Source: Sinomonas atrocyanea (GTDB taxonomy: Bacteria > Actinomycetota > Actinomycetes > Actinomycetales > Micrococcaceae). Taken from it: 64,000 nt of DNA. The translations under genes and the position numbers were made by a program. The DNA lies in the NCBI RefSeq assembly GCF_030811715.1, contig NZ_JAUSRH010000010.1, forward strand, positions 1 to 64,000, written 5' to 3'. Every line of letters starts with the position of its first letter. The stretch's first letter is position 1. This document shows positions 8,882 to 18,356 of this stretch, in pieces. Below the pieces are notes generated by a model. It worked only from the letters and a program-made list of their open reading frames with translations, searched no databases and had not been told where the DNA came from.

Positions 8882-9868
8882 ATGTCAGTCCGCATCGGAA
8901 CCCGCGGGAGCGCGCTGGCCCTGACCCAGTCGCAGCAGACCGCGGACCTGCTCGCCGCGGTGGGCGGCTTCGAGACCGAGCTCGTGCGCATCCGCACCGA
9001 GGGGGACGTCAAGACCGGCTCGCTCGCCTCCCTCGGCGGCACCGGCGTGTTCGTGGCGGCCCTGCGCGAGGCGCTCCTGGCCGACCGCTGCGACGTCGCG
9101 ATCCACTCGCTCAAGGACCTCCCGACCACGGGCGAGCCCGGGCTCTCCGTGGCGGCGATCCCCGTCCGCGCCGATGCGCGCGACGTCCTGTGCGCGCGCG
9201 ACGGCCTCACCCTCGACAGGCTTCCCGCCGGGGCCAAGGTGGGCACCGGGTCCCCGCGGCGTGCCGCCCAGCTGCGCGCGCTGCGCCCGGACCTCGAGGT
9301 CCTCGACATCCGCGGCAACGTCGACACCCGGCTCGGCCGCGTCCCGGGCCTGGCCGGGAACGCTCCCGAAGCGCCGGGTGACCTCGACGCCGTCGTCCTC
9401 GCCGCGGCCGGCCTCGCCCGCCTCGGCCGCACCGAGGTGGTGGCGGAGTACTTCGAGCCCGAGACGATGCTGCCCGCGCCCGGACAGGGCGCCCTCGCGG
9501 TGGAGTGCCGGCTCGAGGACGCGCCCGAGCGTCCCGCACACGGCGGCGCCGCCACCGCGGAGGGAGTGCTCGCCCACGCCCTCGCCGCGATCGACGACGC
9601 CGACACCCGCCTCGCGGTGACCGCCGAGCGTGCGCTCCTGGCCCGCCTCGAGGCCGGATGCGCCGCACCCGTCGGCGCGTTCGCGCGGCGCAAGGGCAGC
9701 ATGCTGCACCTCGACGCGATCGTCTGCGCGGTGGACGGCACGAAGTCCCTGCGGCTCGCCCGAGCCACGGACGGCCTCACCGAGGTCGGCGCGACGCTGC
9801 TCGGCGTGGAGCTCGCGGAACAGCTGCTCGAGCAGGGCGCGGCGGAGTTTGCGGACCTGGGCGCCTGA
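8882..9868 (+). CDS. hemC: hydroxymethylbilane synthase
   Basis: Also called porphobilinogen deaminase; it joins four porphobilinogens into linear hydroxymethylbilane. The N-terminus RIGTRGSALALTQSQQ and the segment HSLKDLPT are diagnostic. The cysteine that carries the dipyrromethane cofactor is in LEAGCAAPVGAF, near residue 260. The product is 328 residues. The ATG follows the hemH stop by two bases and the stop overlaps the hemD ATG, so it is embedded in the operon. Confidence 0.96.
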   Translation: MSVRIGTRGSALALTQSQQTADLLAAVGGFETELVRIRTEGDVKTGSLASLGGTGVFVAALREALLADRCDVAIHSLKDLPTTGEPGLSVAAIPVRADARDVLCARDGLTLDRLPAGAKVGTGSPRRAAQLRALRPDLEVLDIRGNVDTRLGRVPGLAGNAPEAPGDLDAVVLAAAGLARLGRTEVVAEYFEPETMLPAPGQGALAVECRLEDAPERPAHGGAATAEGVLAHALAAIDDADTRLAVTAERALLARLEAGCAAPVGAFARRKGSMLHLDAIVCAVDGTKSLRLARATDGLTEVGATLLGVELAEQLLEQGAAEFADLGA

Positions 9869-10773
9869 TGGTGCCAGGGGGAGCGGGCGCGCCGGCGCTC
9901 GCGGGGCGTCGGGTGCTGCTGACCCGCAGCCCCGACCGGGCCGGGGCGATGGCGCGGGCGCTCGCCCGGGCCGGCGCCGAGCCGCTCCTGCTCCCCGTCA
10001 TCGACTTCGAGCGCGCCGAGGACCCTGCAGCCCTCGCCTCGGCCCTCGACCGGCTCGCGGCCGGAGACTACGCCTGGCTCGTTGTCTCGAGCATCACCAC
10101 GGTGCGGGCGCTCAAGGAGGCCGCAGCCGCACGTGGCACCACGCTCGCCGAGCTCGTCCCCGAGGGCGTGCAGGTCGCGACGATCGGGCCCAGCTCGCGC
10201 CGGGTCCTCGAGGCCGAGGGGCTCCGGGTGGACCTCGCGCCCACCGGCAGGCAGTCCGCCGAGGGGCTCGTGGAGCTGTGGTCCTGGCTCGACGACGGCG
10301 CGGCCGGGGCCGATGGCGCGGGCATCGCCCGGGTCCTCATCCCGCAGAGCAACCTCGCCGCGCCCACGCTCGCCGAGGGCCTCGTGGCCAAGGGCTGGGC
10401 GGTGGAGACCGTCACCGCCTACCGGACCGTGGACTACCCTGCCGACCCCGACCGGCGCCTCACCGCGGCGCTGGCGGCCGCGGCGGTCGAGGGCGGCCAG
10501 GACGCCCAGGAGGCGCCCGGCGTCGTCCTCACCCCCCACGAAGCCAACGGCGAGCTCGCCGCGGGCCGGATCGACGCCGTCGTCGCCGCCTCGCCGAGCG
10601 CCGCCAGGAGGATCCACGAGACGCTGCGCCCGCTCGATGCGGTCCAGCTCATCGCGATCGGCGAGCCGACCGCCGCAGAACTCCGCGCCCTCGGCCTCGC
10701 CGTCGGCGCGACCGCCGCGACGCCGACCCCGGAGGGGATCACGGAGGCCGTGGCGCGCTCGCTGTACCGCTGA
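9868..10773 (+). CDS. hemD: uroporphyrinogen-III synthase
   Basis: Cyclises hydroxymethylbilane with inversion of ring D. This family is poorly conserved, but the two-lobed architecture is recognisable from RRVLLTRSPDRAGAMARAL, WLVVSSITTVRAL, VATIGPSSRRVLEAEG and VVAASPSAARRI, each matching the expected blocks. The protein is 301 residues. The ATG at 9868 overlaps the hemC stop (TGATG). Position between hemC and hemB supports the assignment. Confidence 0.9.
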   Translation: MVPGGAGAPALAGRRVLLTRSPDRAGAMARALARAGAEPLLLPVIDFERAEDPAALASALDRLAAGDYAWLVVSSITTVRALKEAAAARGTTLAELVPEGVQVATIGPSSRRVLEAEGLRVDLAPTGRQSAEGLVELWSWLDDGAAGADGAGIARVLIPQSNLAAPTLAEGLVAKGWAVETVTAYRTVDYPADPDRRLTAALAAAAVEGGQDAQEAPGVVLTPHEANGELAAGRIDAVVAASPSAARRIHETLRPLDAVQLIAIGEPTAAELRALGLAVGATAATPTPEGITEAVARSLYR

Positions 10774-10791
10774 CCCCACGAAGGAGACACC

Positions 10792-11772
10792 ATGGGCTTC
10801 CCGACCCACCGCCCGCGCCGACTGCGCCAGACCCCGGCGCTGCGCCGCCTCGTCGCGGAGACGCGCCTGCACCCCGCCGAGCTCATCCTCCCGGCGTTCG
10901 TCCGCGAGGGCCTGTCCGAGCCGTCCCCGATCCAGGCCATGCCCGGCGTCGTCCAGCACACCATGGATTCCCTCCGCCGCGCCGCCGCCGAGGCCGCCGA
11001 GCTCGGCCTCGGCGGCATCATGCTCTTCGGTGTGCCCGAGGAGCGCGACGCCGAGGGGTCCGCGTCCCTCGACCCCGAGGGCGTGCTCAACGCCGGGATC
11101 CGCGCCGTCCGCGAGGAGGTGGGAGACTCGCTCGTGGTGATGAGCGACGTCTGCCTCGACGAGTTCACCGACCACGGCCACTGCGGCGTCCTCGACGCCG
11201 AAGGCCGCGTGGACAACGACGCGACGCTCGAGATCTACGGCCGCATGGCCGTGGCCCAGGCAGAGGCCGGCGCGCACGTGCTCGGCCCCTCCGGCATGAT
11301 GGACGGCCAGGTCGGCGTGATCCGCCAGGCGCTCGACGCCGCGGGCCGGCAGGACGTGGCGATCCTCGCCTACGCCGCCAAGTACGCCTCCCCGTTCTAC
11401 GGGCCCTTCCGCGAGGCCGTGGACTCCCAGCTCAAGGGCGACCGCCGCACCTACCAGATGGACGCCGCGAACCGCCGCGAGGCACTCGTCGAGGTCGAGC
11501 TGGACCTCGAGGAGGGCGCGGACATGCTCATGGTCAAGCCGGCGATGAGCTACCTCGACATCCTCGCCGACGTCGCCGCCATGAGCCCGGTGCCCGTCGC
11601 CGCCTACCAGATCTCGGGGGAGTACTCGATGATCGAGGCGGCCGCCGCGAACGGCTGGATCGACCGGCGCGCCTCGATCCTCGAGTCCGTCCTCGGCATC
11701 CGCCGCGCCGGGGCGAACATGGTGCTCACCTACTGGGCCCCCGAGATCGCCGGCTGGCTCAAGGAGTCCTAG
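10792..11772 (+). CDS. hemB: delta-aminolevulinic acid dehydratase (porphobilinogen synthase)
   Basis: Condenses two 5-aminolevulinates into porphobilinogen. The two Schiff-base lysines are visible in [13 protein letters not shown] (K197) and [12 protein letters not shown] (K249). The metal site is [13 protein letters not shown]121 and C131 remain, but the middle zinc cysteine is Asp123, a hybrid between zinc and magnesium types that is also known in other Actinobacteria. Length is 326 residues. GAAGGAG lies nine bases before the ATG. It follows hemD by 18 bases. Confidence 0.96.
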   Translation: MGFPTHRPRRLRQTPALRRLVAETRLHPAELILPAFVREGLSEPSPIQAMPGVVQHTMDSLRRAAAEAAELGLGGIMLFGVPEERDAEGSASLDPEGVLNAGIRAVREEVGDSLVVMSDVCLDEFTDHGHCGVLDAEGRVDNDATLEIYGRMAVAQAEAGAHVLGPSGMMDGQVGVIRQALDAAGRQDVAILAYAAKYASPFYGPFREAVDSQLKGDRRTYQMDAANRREALVEVELDLEEGADMLMVKPAMSYLDILADVAAMSPVPVAAYQISGEYSMIEAAAANGWIDRRASILESVLGIRRAGANMVLTYWAPEIAGWLKES

Positions 11773-11805
11773 GCCGGGAATGGACAGGGGCCCGCAGCGG
11801 TTTGA

Positions 11806-12861
11806 ATGCATATGCATGGAACCAGTGAGAAGCCTCCCGTCCTCCTCGGCCTGAACACCTTCGGCGACGTCGGCCTCGGGCCCGACGGTGCCCCTAAGCC
11901 CGAGGCCCAGGTGATCCGGGAGGTCGTCGAGGAGGGCGTGCTCGCCGACCAGGTCGGACTGCACTCCTTCGACGTCGGCGAGCACCACCGCAGGGACTTC
12001 GCCGTCTCCGCGCCCGAGGTGGTCCTCTCCGCGATCGCGGCGAAGACCGAGCGGGTGCGCCTCGGCTCCGCGGTCACCGTGCTCTCCTCCGACGACCCGG
12101 TCCGCGTCTTCCAGCGTTTCGCGACGCTCGACGCCGTCTCCTCCGGCCGCGCCGAGGTCATCCTCGGGCGCGGCTCCTTCATCGAGTCCTTCCCCCTCTT
12201 CGGGTTCGACCTCGAGGACTACGAGACGCTGTTCGAAGAGAAGCTCGAGCTCTTCGACCGCGTCCGCTCGCAGAAGCCCGTCCACTGGGAGGGCCGGCAC
12301 CGCGGCCCCATCAGTGGGCTCACGGCGTACCCGCACCTCGAGCAGGGCCTCCTGCCCGTGTGGGTCGGCGTGGGCGGGACCCCGCAGTCCGTGGTGCGCG
12401 CCGCTCACTACGGCTACCCCGTGAGCTTTGCGATCATCGGCGGCGAGCCGGCCCGGTTCGCGCCCTACGTGGAGCTCTACAAGCGCTCCCTCGAGAAGTT
12501 CGGCAAGCCGTACACCATGCTCGCCACGCACTCGCCGGGCCACATCGCGGACACCGACGAGCAGGCCCGCGAGGAGCTCTTCCCGCACTGGCTCGCGATG
12601 CGCAACCGGCTCGGCGAGGAGCGCGGCTGGGGCCCCGGCAGCCGCACCGAGTTCAACGCCCAGGCCTCCCGGCCCGGCGCCCTCTACGTCGGCTCGCCCG
12701 AGACCGTGGCACGCAAGATCGCCGACACCCACCGCGCCCTCGGCACCGAGCGGTTCGACCTCAAGTACTCCAACGGCACCCTGCCGCACGGCGCCATGAT
12801 GAAGAGCATTGAGCTCTACGGCACGAAGGTCGCCCCGCTCGTGGCCGACATGCTGGCCTAG
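11806..12861 (+). CDS. LLM-class flavin-dependent oxidoreductase
   Basis: A 351-residue bacterial-luciferase-like TIM-barrel enzyme that probably uses FMN or F420. Family features are GLNTFGDVG at the N-terminus, [54 protein letters not shown] and the C-terminal [13 protein letters not shown]. The substrate cannot be read from sequence. The start is ATG at 11806; a second ATG six bases later is equally possible and no clear ribosome binding site is visible. It lies 33 bases after hemB and before hemL, an unusual position for this family. Confidence 0.83.
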   Translation: MHMHGTSEKPPVLLGLNTFGDVGLGPDGAPKPEAQVIREVVEEGVLADQVGLHSFDVGEHHRRDFAVSAPEVVLSAIAAKTERVRLGSAVTVLSSDDPVRVFQRFATLDAVSSGRAEVILGRGSFIESFPLFGFDLEDYETLFEEKLELFDRVRSQKPVHWEGRHRGPISGLTAYPHLEQGLLPVWVGVGGTPQSVVRAAHYGYPVSFAIIGGEPARFAPYVELYKRSLEKFGKPYTMLATHSPGHIADTDEQAREELFPHWLAMRNRLGEERGWGPGSRTEFNAQASRPGALYVGSPETVARKIADTHRALGTERFDLKYSNGTLPHGAMMKSIELYGTKVAPLVADMLA

Positions 12862-12932
12862 GTGCCGCACACCACCGCGGCGAGCGGCCGGCGTCGGGCG
12901 GGCCGGGGAGCCGCGGATGGAAGAATAGGGGC

Positions 12933-14246
12933 ATGACCACCTCCGAGGACCTCTTCGCCCGTGCCCGCTCGCTCATGCCGGGAGGGGTGAACTCGCCCGT
13001 GCGCGCGTTCGGCTCCGTGGGCGGCACGCCCCGGTTCCTCGTCTCCGCCAAGGGTGCGTACGTGCACGACGCCGAGGGCCGCGACTATGTGGACCTCGTG
13101 TGCTCGTGGGGCCCTGCTCTCCTCGGCCACGCCGTGCCCGAGGTCCTCGAGGCGGTGCACGCCGCCGTCGACCGCGGGCTGTCCTTCGGCGCCTCGACGC
13201 CGGACGAGGCCGCGCTGGCCGAGCTCGTGATCGGGCGCGTCCCGGCGGTCGAGCGCCTGCGCATGGTCTCCACCGGCACCGAGGCGACGATGACGGCGAT
13301 CCGCCTCGCCCGGGGCTTCACCCACCGCGACCTCATCGTGAAGTTCGCCGGCTGCTACCACGGCCACGTCGACTCCCTGCTGGCTGCGGCAGGTTCGGGA
13401 CTGGCGACGCTCGCCCTGCCCGGCTCCGCCGGCGTCACCGCCGCGACCGCGGCCGAGACGCTCGTCCTGCCGTACAACGACCTCGCCGCCGTCGAGGCCG
13501 CGTTCGCCGAGCACGGGCCCCGGATCGCCGCCGTCATCACCGAGTCGGCGCCCGCCAACATGGGCGTCGTGACGCCGGGGGAGGGCTTCAACGAGGGCCT
13601 GCGCCGCATCACCGCCGAGCACGGCGCCCTGCTCATCGTGGACGAGGTGCTCACGGGCTTCCGCGTCGGGCCTGCAGGCTACTGGGGCCTCACCGGGCAG
13701 CGCGAGGGCTGGGCGCCGGACCTCTTCACCTTCGGGAAGGTGATCGGCGGCGGCATGCCCGTCGCAGCCCTCGGCGGCCGCGCGGAGATCATGGAGTACC
13801 TCGCCCCGCTCGGGCCGGTCTACCAGGCCGGTACCCTGTCCGGGAACCCCGTGGCGATGGCCGCGGGCGTCGCCACCCTCTCCCTGGCCACCGACGCCGT
13901 CTACGCCCACGTCGACGCCTGCTCGGCCGAGCTGTCCGCGGCCGTCTCCTCGGCGCTGTCCGCCGAGGGCGTGGACCACTCGATCCAGCGGGCCGGCAGC
14001 CTGTTCTCGGTCGCGTTCGGGACGTCCGAGCGGGGCGTGCACAACTACACCGACGCGCAGACGCAGGAGGCCTTCCGCTACGGGCCGTTCTTCCACTCCA
14101 TGCTGGACTCCGGGGTGTACCTGCCGCCGAGCGTCTTCGAGGCGTGGTTCCTCTCCGCCGCCCACGACGACGCCGCGATGAACCGCATCTACGATGCCCT
14201 CCCGGCCGCGGCCAGAGCGGCGGCGTCCGCGCTCCCCGGCGCGTAG
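12933..14246 (+). CDS. hemL: glutamate-1-semialdehyde 2,1-aminomutase
   Basis: PLP enzyme that turns glutamate-1-semialdehyde from HemA into 5-aminolevulinate. The PLP lysine is K269 in [15 protein letters not shown]. Also conserved are the N-terminal [38 protein letters not shown] and DEVLTGFR. Length 437 is normal. The start is supported by AAGAAT six bases before the ATG (a variant -10 box). It is the last gene of the heme block and faces the LysE gene, with a short hairpin between. Confidence 0.96.
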   Translation: MTTSEDLFARARSLMPGGVNSPVRAFGSVGGTPRFLVSAKGAYVHDAEGRDYVDLVCSWGPALLGHAVPEVLEAVHAAVDRGLSFGASTPDEAALAELVIGRVPAVERLRMVSTGTEATMTAIRLARGFTHRDLIVKFAGCYHGHVDSLLAAAGSGLATLALPGSAGVTAATAAETLVLPYNDLAAVEAAFAEHGPRIAAVITESAPANMGVVTPGEGFNEGLRRITAEHGALLIVDEVLTGFRVGPAGYWGLTGQREGWAPDLFTFGKVIGGGMPVAALGGRAEIMEYLAPLGPVYQAGTLSGNPVAMAAGVATLSLATDAVYAHVDACSAELSAAVSSALSAEGVDHSIQRAGSLFSVAFGTSERGVHNYTDAQTQEAFRYGPFFHSMLDSGVYLPPSVFEAWFLSAAHDDAAMNRIYDALPAAARAAASALPGA

Positions 14247-14252
14247 GGGGTC

Positions 14253-14270
14253 AGCGGCCGCCCGGCCGCT
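14253..14270. terminator. short hairpin between hemL and lysE-type gene
   Basis: AGCGGCCG and CGGCCGCT form an 8-bp stem around two bases. It overlaps the stop of the minus-strand gene. There is no T-run. It could serve both convergent genes, but the evidence is weak. Confidence 0.35.
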
Positions 14271-14949
14271 AGGCGAGCGCGGGGCCCAGGAGCGCCGCGG
14301 CCTGCTCCGCCAGCAGGATGCCGCCGATGCCCAGCATGAGCACCCCGCTGACGAGCGTCACTGCCTGGGCGCGGCGCGGCTTGGCGGCGAGGAGCCGCCG
14401 TGCCGCCACGGCGACGAGGCTGTAGACCACCACGGTGAACGCGAGGTGGGTCAGCCCCATCGCCGTGGTCTGCGCGACCACCGGCAGGGCCGAATCCGTC
14501 CGGACGAACTGCGGCATGATCGCCGCGAACAGCAGCAGCGCCTTGGGGTTGATCCCGCTGGTCCCCAGTCCCTTGAGGAAGTCGAGCGCGGGCCGCCCCG
14601 GCTGCACGGCCTCCTCGAGCCGCTCCCCGGATGGCAGGACGGTCCCGGCCGCCGCGGTGAAGCCGGCGCGGCGCCACCCGCGCGCAGTCGCCGCCCCGAG
14701 CCAGAGCAGGTACACGGCGCCCGCCGCGGAAAGCCACGCCACGAGGTCGGGCCGCGCGGCGAGCAGCACGCCGAGGCCGGTCGCGACGAGGGCCGTGTGC
14801 ACGACGTAGCCCGCGCAGAGCCCTGCCACCGAGGGCACCGCCGACCGTGCCCGCAGGCCGGCCGCGATCGTGTAGGCCCAGTCGGCGCCGGGCGTGAGGG
14901 CCAACGTGAGGGAGATGCCGGCGAAGCCGAGGAGCGGGCTCATGTCCAT
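14269..14949 (-). CDS. LysE/RhtB family amino-acid exporter
   Basis: A 226-residue integral membrane protein with about six hydrophobic segments. The signature is the N-terminal GISLTLALTPGADWAYTIAAGLRA, and the central SGINPKALLLFAAIMPQF is typical of RhtB-type exporters of amino acids or homoserine lactones. The divergent Lrp regulator starts only 81 bases away, a common arrangement in which Lrp senses the amino acid and switches on the exporter. The ATG at 14949 has TAGTCT six bases upstream. Exact substrate unknown. Confidence 0.87.
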   Translation of the reverse strand: MDMSPLLGFAGISLTLALTPGADWAYTIAAGLRARSAVPSVAGLCAGYVVHTALVATGLGVLLAARPDLVAWLSAAGAVYLLWLGAATARGWRRAGFTAAAGTVLPSGERLEEAVQPGRPALDFLKGLGTSGINPKALLLFAAIMPQFVRTDSALPVVAQTTAMGLTHLAFTVVVYSLVAVAARRLLAAKPRRAQAVTLVSGVLMLGIGGILLAEQAAALLGPALA

Positions 14950-14955
14950 GCCGCA

Positions 14956-14961
14956 AGACTA
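14956..14961 (-). promoter_or_regulatory. -10 box of lysE-type gene, leaderless type
   Basis: TAGTCT on the minus strand, then TGCGGC, then the ATG at 14949. No ribosome binding site is visible in the spacer. Confidence 0.45.
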
Positions 14962-15018
14962 CGGAGATCGCCGCGCGAAGTGCTCACCGCTTTGTCGCCT
15001 CGGAGGCGCGGTCCGGGA

Positions 15019-15024
15019 TAGATT
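15019..15024 (+). promoter_or_regulatory. -10 box of lrp-type gene; decides the start
   Basis: TAGATT ends six bases before GTG at 15031 but only three before the ATG at 15028. The spacing favours the GTG start. Confidence 0.45.
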
Positions 15025-15030
15025 CTGATG

Positions 15031-15486
15031 GTGATCGACGCACTCGACAGAAGTATTTTGCGCACCCTCCAGCGCGATGGTCGCATGACGGCCACCGCGC
15101 TCGCCGCCGAGGTCGGCCTGACCGTCGCCCCGTGCCACCGGCGGCTGAAGGACCTCGAGCAGTCGGGCGTCATCCGCGGCTACCGCGCGGAGGTGGACCC
15201 GGCCAAGGTCGGGCTCGGATTCGGCGCCATGGTGTTCGTGACGCTGCGCGAGACCTCGAGGGAGGCGATCCGGGCCTTCGAGGACGCCGTCGTCGCCGAG
15301 CCGCAGATCATCGAGGGCTACCGCCTCTTCGGCGATCCCGACTTCCTGCTCCGCTGCGTCGCCGAGGACCTCCCCGCCTACCAGCGCCTCTACGACGAGC
15401 ACCTCGCCGCCCTGCCCGGGGTCGCGAAGCTCACCTCCACCATCGTGATGCGCGACCTCAAGGGCGCCGGGGGACTGCCGCTCTAG
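15031..15486 (+). CDS. Lrp/AsnC family transcriptional regulator
   Basis: A 151-residue feast/famine regulator. The N-terminal winged helix-turn-helix (IDALDRSILRTLQRDGR, then LAAEVGLTVAPCHRRLKDLEQSGVIRGY) is followed by the RAM ligand-binding domain with the loop EGYRLFGDPDFLLRC. It is divergent from a LysE-type exporter and most likely controls it in response to an amino acid. I prefer GTG at 15031, because TAGATT lies six bases upstream; ATG at 15028 would add one residue. Confidence 0.9.
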   Translation: MIDALDRSILRTLQRDGRMTATALAAEVGLTVAPCHRRLKDLEQSGVIRGYRAEVDPAKVGLGFGAMVFVTLRETSREAIRAFEDAVVAEPQIIEGYRLFGDPDFLLRCVAEDLPAYQRLYDEHLAALPGVAKLTSTIVMRDLKGAGGLPL

Positions 15487-15519
15487 GGCTGCCGCCACTG
15501 GCTCCTGCTGCCGCCACGG

Positions 15520-15561
15520 ACGACGGCGGGGTCCCCACCCGAGTGGGGACCCCGCCGTCGT
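15520..15561. terminator. strong bidirectional hairpin terminator
   Basis: A perfect 19-bp stem (ACGACGGCGGGGTCCCCAC and its complement) closes on a CCGA loop. It lies between the convergent lrp-type gene and the ABC ATPase gene and can serve both strands. Confidence 0.8.
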
Positions 15562-15585
15562 GCGTGGTGCTGGAGAGGCCTGCCG

Positions 15586-16323
15586 TCAGAGCACGTCGCT
15601 GAGGAAGCGCTTGAGCCGGTCGGTCTGGGGATCGTCGAAGATCCGCTCCGGTGCGCCGGCTTCGACGGCCACGCCGCCGTCCATGAACATCACCGTGTCC
15701 GAGACGTTGCGCGAGAAGCCCATCTCGTGGGTCACGACGACCATGGTCATGCCGCCCTTCGCGAGGTCGGCCATGAGGGCGAGGATGCCCTTGACGAGCT
15801 CGGGATCGAGCGCCGAGGTCGCCTCGTCGAAGAACATGACCTCCGGCTTCATCGCGAGCGCGCGGGCGATCGCGACGCGCTGCTGCTGGCCGCCCGAGAG
15901 GGTGGCGGGCCGGACGTCGGCCTTGTGCTTGAGGCCGACGAGGTCGAGCTGCGTCAGGGCCTCCTCGCGCGCCTGGTCCTTGGGCAGCCCGCGCAGCTTC
16001 CGCAGGGCGAAGGCGACGTTCTCGCCGACGCTCTTGTGGGGGAAGAGGTTGAACTGCTGGAAGACCATGCCGATGCGGCGGCGCAGCTCGTCCGGGTTGT
16101 CCTTCAGGACGGACCTGCCGTCCAGCAGGATGTCCCCGGCGTCCGGCTCGATGAGCCGGTTCATGACCCGCAGGAGCGTCGACTTGCCCGACCCCGAGGG
16201 GCCGATCACGGATGCGGTCGTGCCTGCCGGAACCTCGAGGTCGATGCCCCGGAGCACCTTGTTGCTGCCGAAGGCGAGGTGGATGCCCTTCGCCTCGAGC
16301 GATCCTGAGGAGAACTGGCTCAT
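15586..16323 (-). CDS. polar amino-acid ABC transporter ATP-binding protein
   Basis: The 245-residue ATPase subunit of a GlnQ/HisP-type importer. Walker [10 protein letters not shown] is at residues 41-49, the signature [16 protein letters not shown] and Walker [15 protein letters not shown] follow, and the H-loop is VVVTHEMGF. Its ATG overlaps the stop of the permease gene by four bases (ATGA), so it is coupled to it. Together with the permease and the lipoprotein upstream it forms a three-gene operon. The substrate is probably a polar or basic amino acid. Confidence 0.95.
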   Translation of the reverse strand: MSQFSSGSLEAKGIHLAFGSNKVLRGIDLEVPAGTTASVIGPSGSGKSTLLRVMNRLIEPDAGDILLDGRSVLKDNPDELRRRIGMVFQQFNLFPHKSVGENVAFALRKLRGLPKDQAREEALTQLDLVGLKHKADVRPATLSGGQQQRVAIARALAMKPEVMFFDEATSALDPELVKGILALMADLAKGGMTMVVVTHEMGFSRNVSDTVMFMDGGVAVEAGAPERIFDDPQTDRLKRFLSDVL

Positions 16324-17096
16324 GCCTGGGCTCCCTTCCCGACGACGGCGGCGGCCTCGTCCGGTTCGGCGCGCTCGGCGCGGCTCTTTGCCCGGCCAGT
16401 GCGCAGGCGCGCGTCGATCCAGTTCACGAGGTGCGTGAGCGGGATGGTCATGGCCAGGTAGAAGATCCCGGCGGCGACGTACCCCGAGAGGTTGCCCGTC
16501 CGGGCAGCCTCGTCCTGGCCGATCTGGAACAGCTCGCGCTCGGAGGAGAGCAGCCCGAGCGTGAACACGAGCGAGGAGTCCTTGATGAGCGCGATGAACT
16601 GGTTCACGAGGGCCGGCAGGACGCGGCGCACGCCCTGCGGGACGACGATGAGGCGCATCGACGGCCCGTAGGCGAAGCCCAGCGCCCGGGCCGCCTCGAG
16701 CTGGCCCTTCTCGACGCTCTGGATGCCGGAGCGGAAGATCTCGCCGATGTAGGCCGCCGAGATGAGCGACAGCGCCGCGACGCCCATGGGGTACGGGCTC
16801 GTGATGCCGGTGAGTTCCCGGACGATAGGACCGAACCCGAGGCCGATCGCGAGGATGGTGAGGATCGCCGGGAGTCCACGGAACACGTCCGTGTACACCC
16901 GGGCGATCCACCGCGCCACAGGATTGCGGGCGATGCCCATCAGGGCAAGCAGCATCCCGAGAACGGTGCCGATGATCCCCGAGGAGAGGGCGAGCACGAG
17001 CGTGTTCGGGAGGCCCACCGTGAAGAGGGCGGGCAGGACCTCGCCGATGACCTTCCAGTTGAAGAAGGTGTCGCCGAGATTGGCCAGGTAATCCAT
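16320..17096 (-). CDS. polar amino-acid ABC transporter permease
   Basis: The 258-residue membrane subunit of a HisM/GlnP-type importer. Its N-terminal region contains [19 protein letters not shown], and the EAA loop that contacts the ATPase reads [20 protein letters not shown]. Several hydrophobic segments span the membrane. Only one permease gene is present, so it probably works as a homodimer. AGGAG lies four bases before the ATG. The C-terminal tail is charged and overlaps the ATPase gene. Confidence 0.93.
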   Translation of the reverse strand: MDYLANLGDTFFNWKVIGEVLPALFTVGLPNTLVLALSSGIIGTVLGMLLALMGIARNPVARWIARVYTDVFRGLPAILTILAIGLGFGPIVRELTGITSPYPMGVAALSLISAAYIGEIFRSGIQSVEKGQLEAARALGFAYGPSMRLIVVPQGVRRVLPALVNQFIALIKDSSLVFTLGLLSSERELFQIGQDEAARTGNLSGYVAAGIFYLAMTIPLTHLVNWIDARLRTGRAKSRAERAEPDEAAAVVGKGAQA

Positions 17097-17124
17097 GTGG
17101 CTCCTGTCTGCGCGCTAGCTCGCG

Positions 17125-18078
17125 TTACTTGGCCGCGCCGACCTGGACGGCCTTGCTGCCCGGCTTCCAGCCTTCGGGCGTCTGGTCCTTGAGGGTCTTG
17201 CGGTCCGGGTACCACTGGGCGGTGAGCTTGGACCACGTGCCGTCCGCGACCACGGCGTCGAGGGCCGAGTTGAGCGCGTCCGTGAGAGGCTTGTTGTCCT
17301 TCGCCACGGCGTACGCGGTGAAGTTCTGGGTGTTGACCTTCTTCTGGGCGATCGTGGTGCCGTCTCCGGGCTTGACCTGGCCCTCCGCCTGCTGCGACGG
17401 GGCGACCCACGTGTCGACCTGCCCGCTCTTCACGCTCGCGTAGACCGTGTTGTAGTCCGGGAAGCGGACCGGATCGAGCTTGAGCGTGTTGGTGACGAAG
17501 TCGTCCTGGACCGTGCCCTGGACGACGCCGATGCGCACGCCCTGCTTGAGGTCGTCGAAGGACTTCACCTTCGCGCCGTTCTTCGTCACGATCGCCATGT
17601 AGCCGAAGTCGTACCCGTTCGTGAAGCCGACGGTCCCGCGGCGGGAGTCGGTGGTCGAGATCGAGGACGAGCCCATGTCGAACTGCTTCGTCTTGACCTG
17701 CGCCAGGAGGCTCTGGAACTTCGTGGAGACGAACTCGACCTTCAGGCCCAGCTTCGCCGCCATCGCCTTGAGGAGCTCGTTGTCGTAGCCGGTGAAGTTG
17801 CCGCTGTTGTCGATGTAGATGTTCGGCGGGGCATCGGAGAGCGTGCCCACCTTGATCGTCCCAGGCGTGATGAGCCCGAGCTTGGTCTTGTCGATCTTGT
17901 CCAGCGGCGTCACCGAGGCCGTCGTGTACTTGTCCGTGGACTGCTGGTCGCTGCCCTTGAGGGCGTCCGTCGGCGTACCGGAGGCGGAGCTTCCGCCGCC
18001 GCCGCACGCGGCGAGCGAGAGGGCGAGGACGGCCGCGACGGGGGCGGCGGCAAGCCACTTGGGTGCCTTGAGCTTCAT
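17125..18078 (-). CDS. amino-acid ABC transporter substrate-binding lipoprotein
   Basis: A 317-residue SBP_bac_3-type binding protein. It has a lipoprotein signal peptide ending in LALSLAACGGG, so the mature N-terminal Cys is lipidated and the protein sits on the outer face of the membrane. The segment LGLITPGTIKVGTLSDAPPNIY starts the ligand-binding domain, with YDNELLKAMAAKLGLKVEFV after it. I chose the ATG at 18078, with GAAGG upstream, because it starts the signal peptide directly; an upstream ATG at 18123 would add an unlikely 15 residues. It is the first gene of the importer operon. Confidence 0.93.
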   Translation of the reverse strand: MKLKAPKWLAAAPVAAVLALSLAACGGGGSSASGTPTDALKGSDQQSTDKYTTASVTPLDKIDKTKLGLITPGTIKVGTLSDAPPNIYIDNSGNFTGYDNELLKAMAAKLGLKVEFVSTKFQSLLAQVKTKQFDMGSSSISTTDSRRGTVGFTNGYDFGYMAIVTKNGAKVKSFDDLKQGVRIGVVQGTVQDDFVTNTLKLDPVRFPDYNTVYASVKSGQVDTWVAPSQQAEGQVKPGDGTTIAQKKVNTQNFTAYAVAKDNKPLTDALNSALDAVVADGTWSKLTAQWYPDRKTLKDQTPEGWKPGSKAVQVGAAK

Positions 18079-18356
18079 GGAGCCTTCGCTTTCTGATGTG
18101 AACGCAGGACGCGCAGCATCCACGTGCGGTCGGCACGTCGAGGGCGTCTGGGCTGCATTCCATTATGAACTAAGGGCTCCGGGGCCTCCGCTCCAGAACA
18201 CATTCCGAAATATTCGCCCGCCGATCGAAGAATGTTCGGCGTGGCGTGGTAGCGGAGCCTGCGAGTGCCACGCGGCAGGCCTTGGTGTGAATTACGGACG
18301 GCGGGGCCGGGCCCTCCGCATCAACAGCGCACCTGTGACTTCCCTCTCAGGGAAAG
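18079..18356. other. intergenic region before the importer operon
   Basis: It holds CATAAT on the minus strand (18162-18167), a possible -10 for the binding-protein gene. CGAAATATTCG (about 18206-18216) and the pair CGCCGA/TCGGCG (18219-18241) are small inverted repeats that might bind a regulator. I see no small gene here. Confidence 0.35.

Noticed and set aside
8791-12870. Very long open frame of 1359 codons on the minus strand across hemC-hemD-hemB and the flavoenzyme gene
   Set aside because: It is an antisense frame of well-recognised genes; high GC leaves few stops. Its translation is low-complexity Arg/Gly/Ala/His-rich and resembles no protein.
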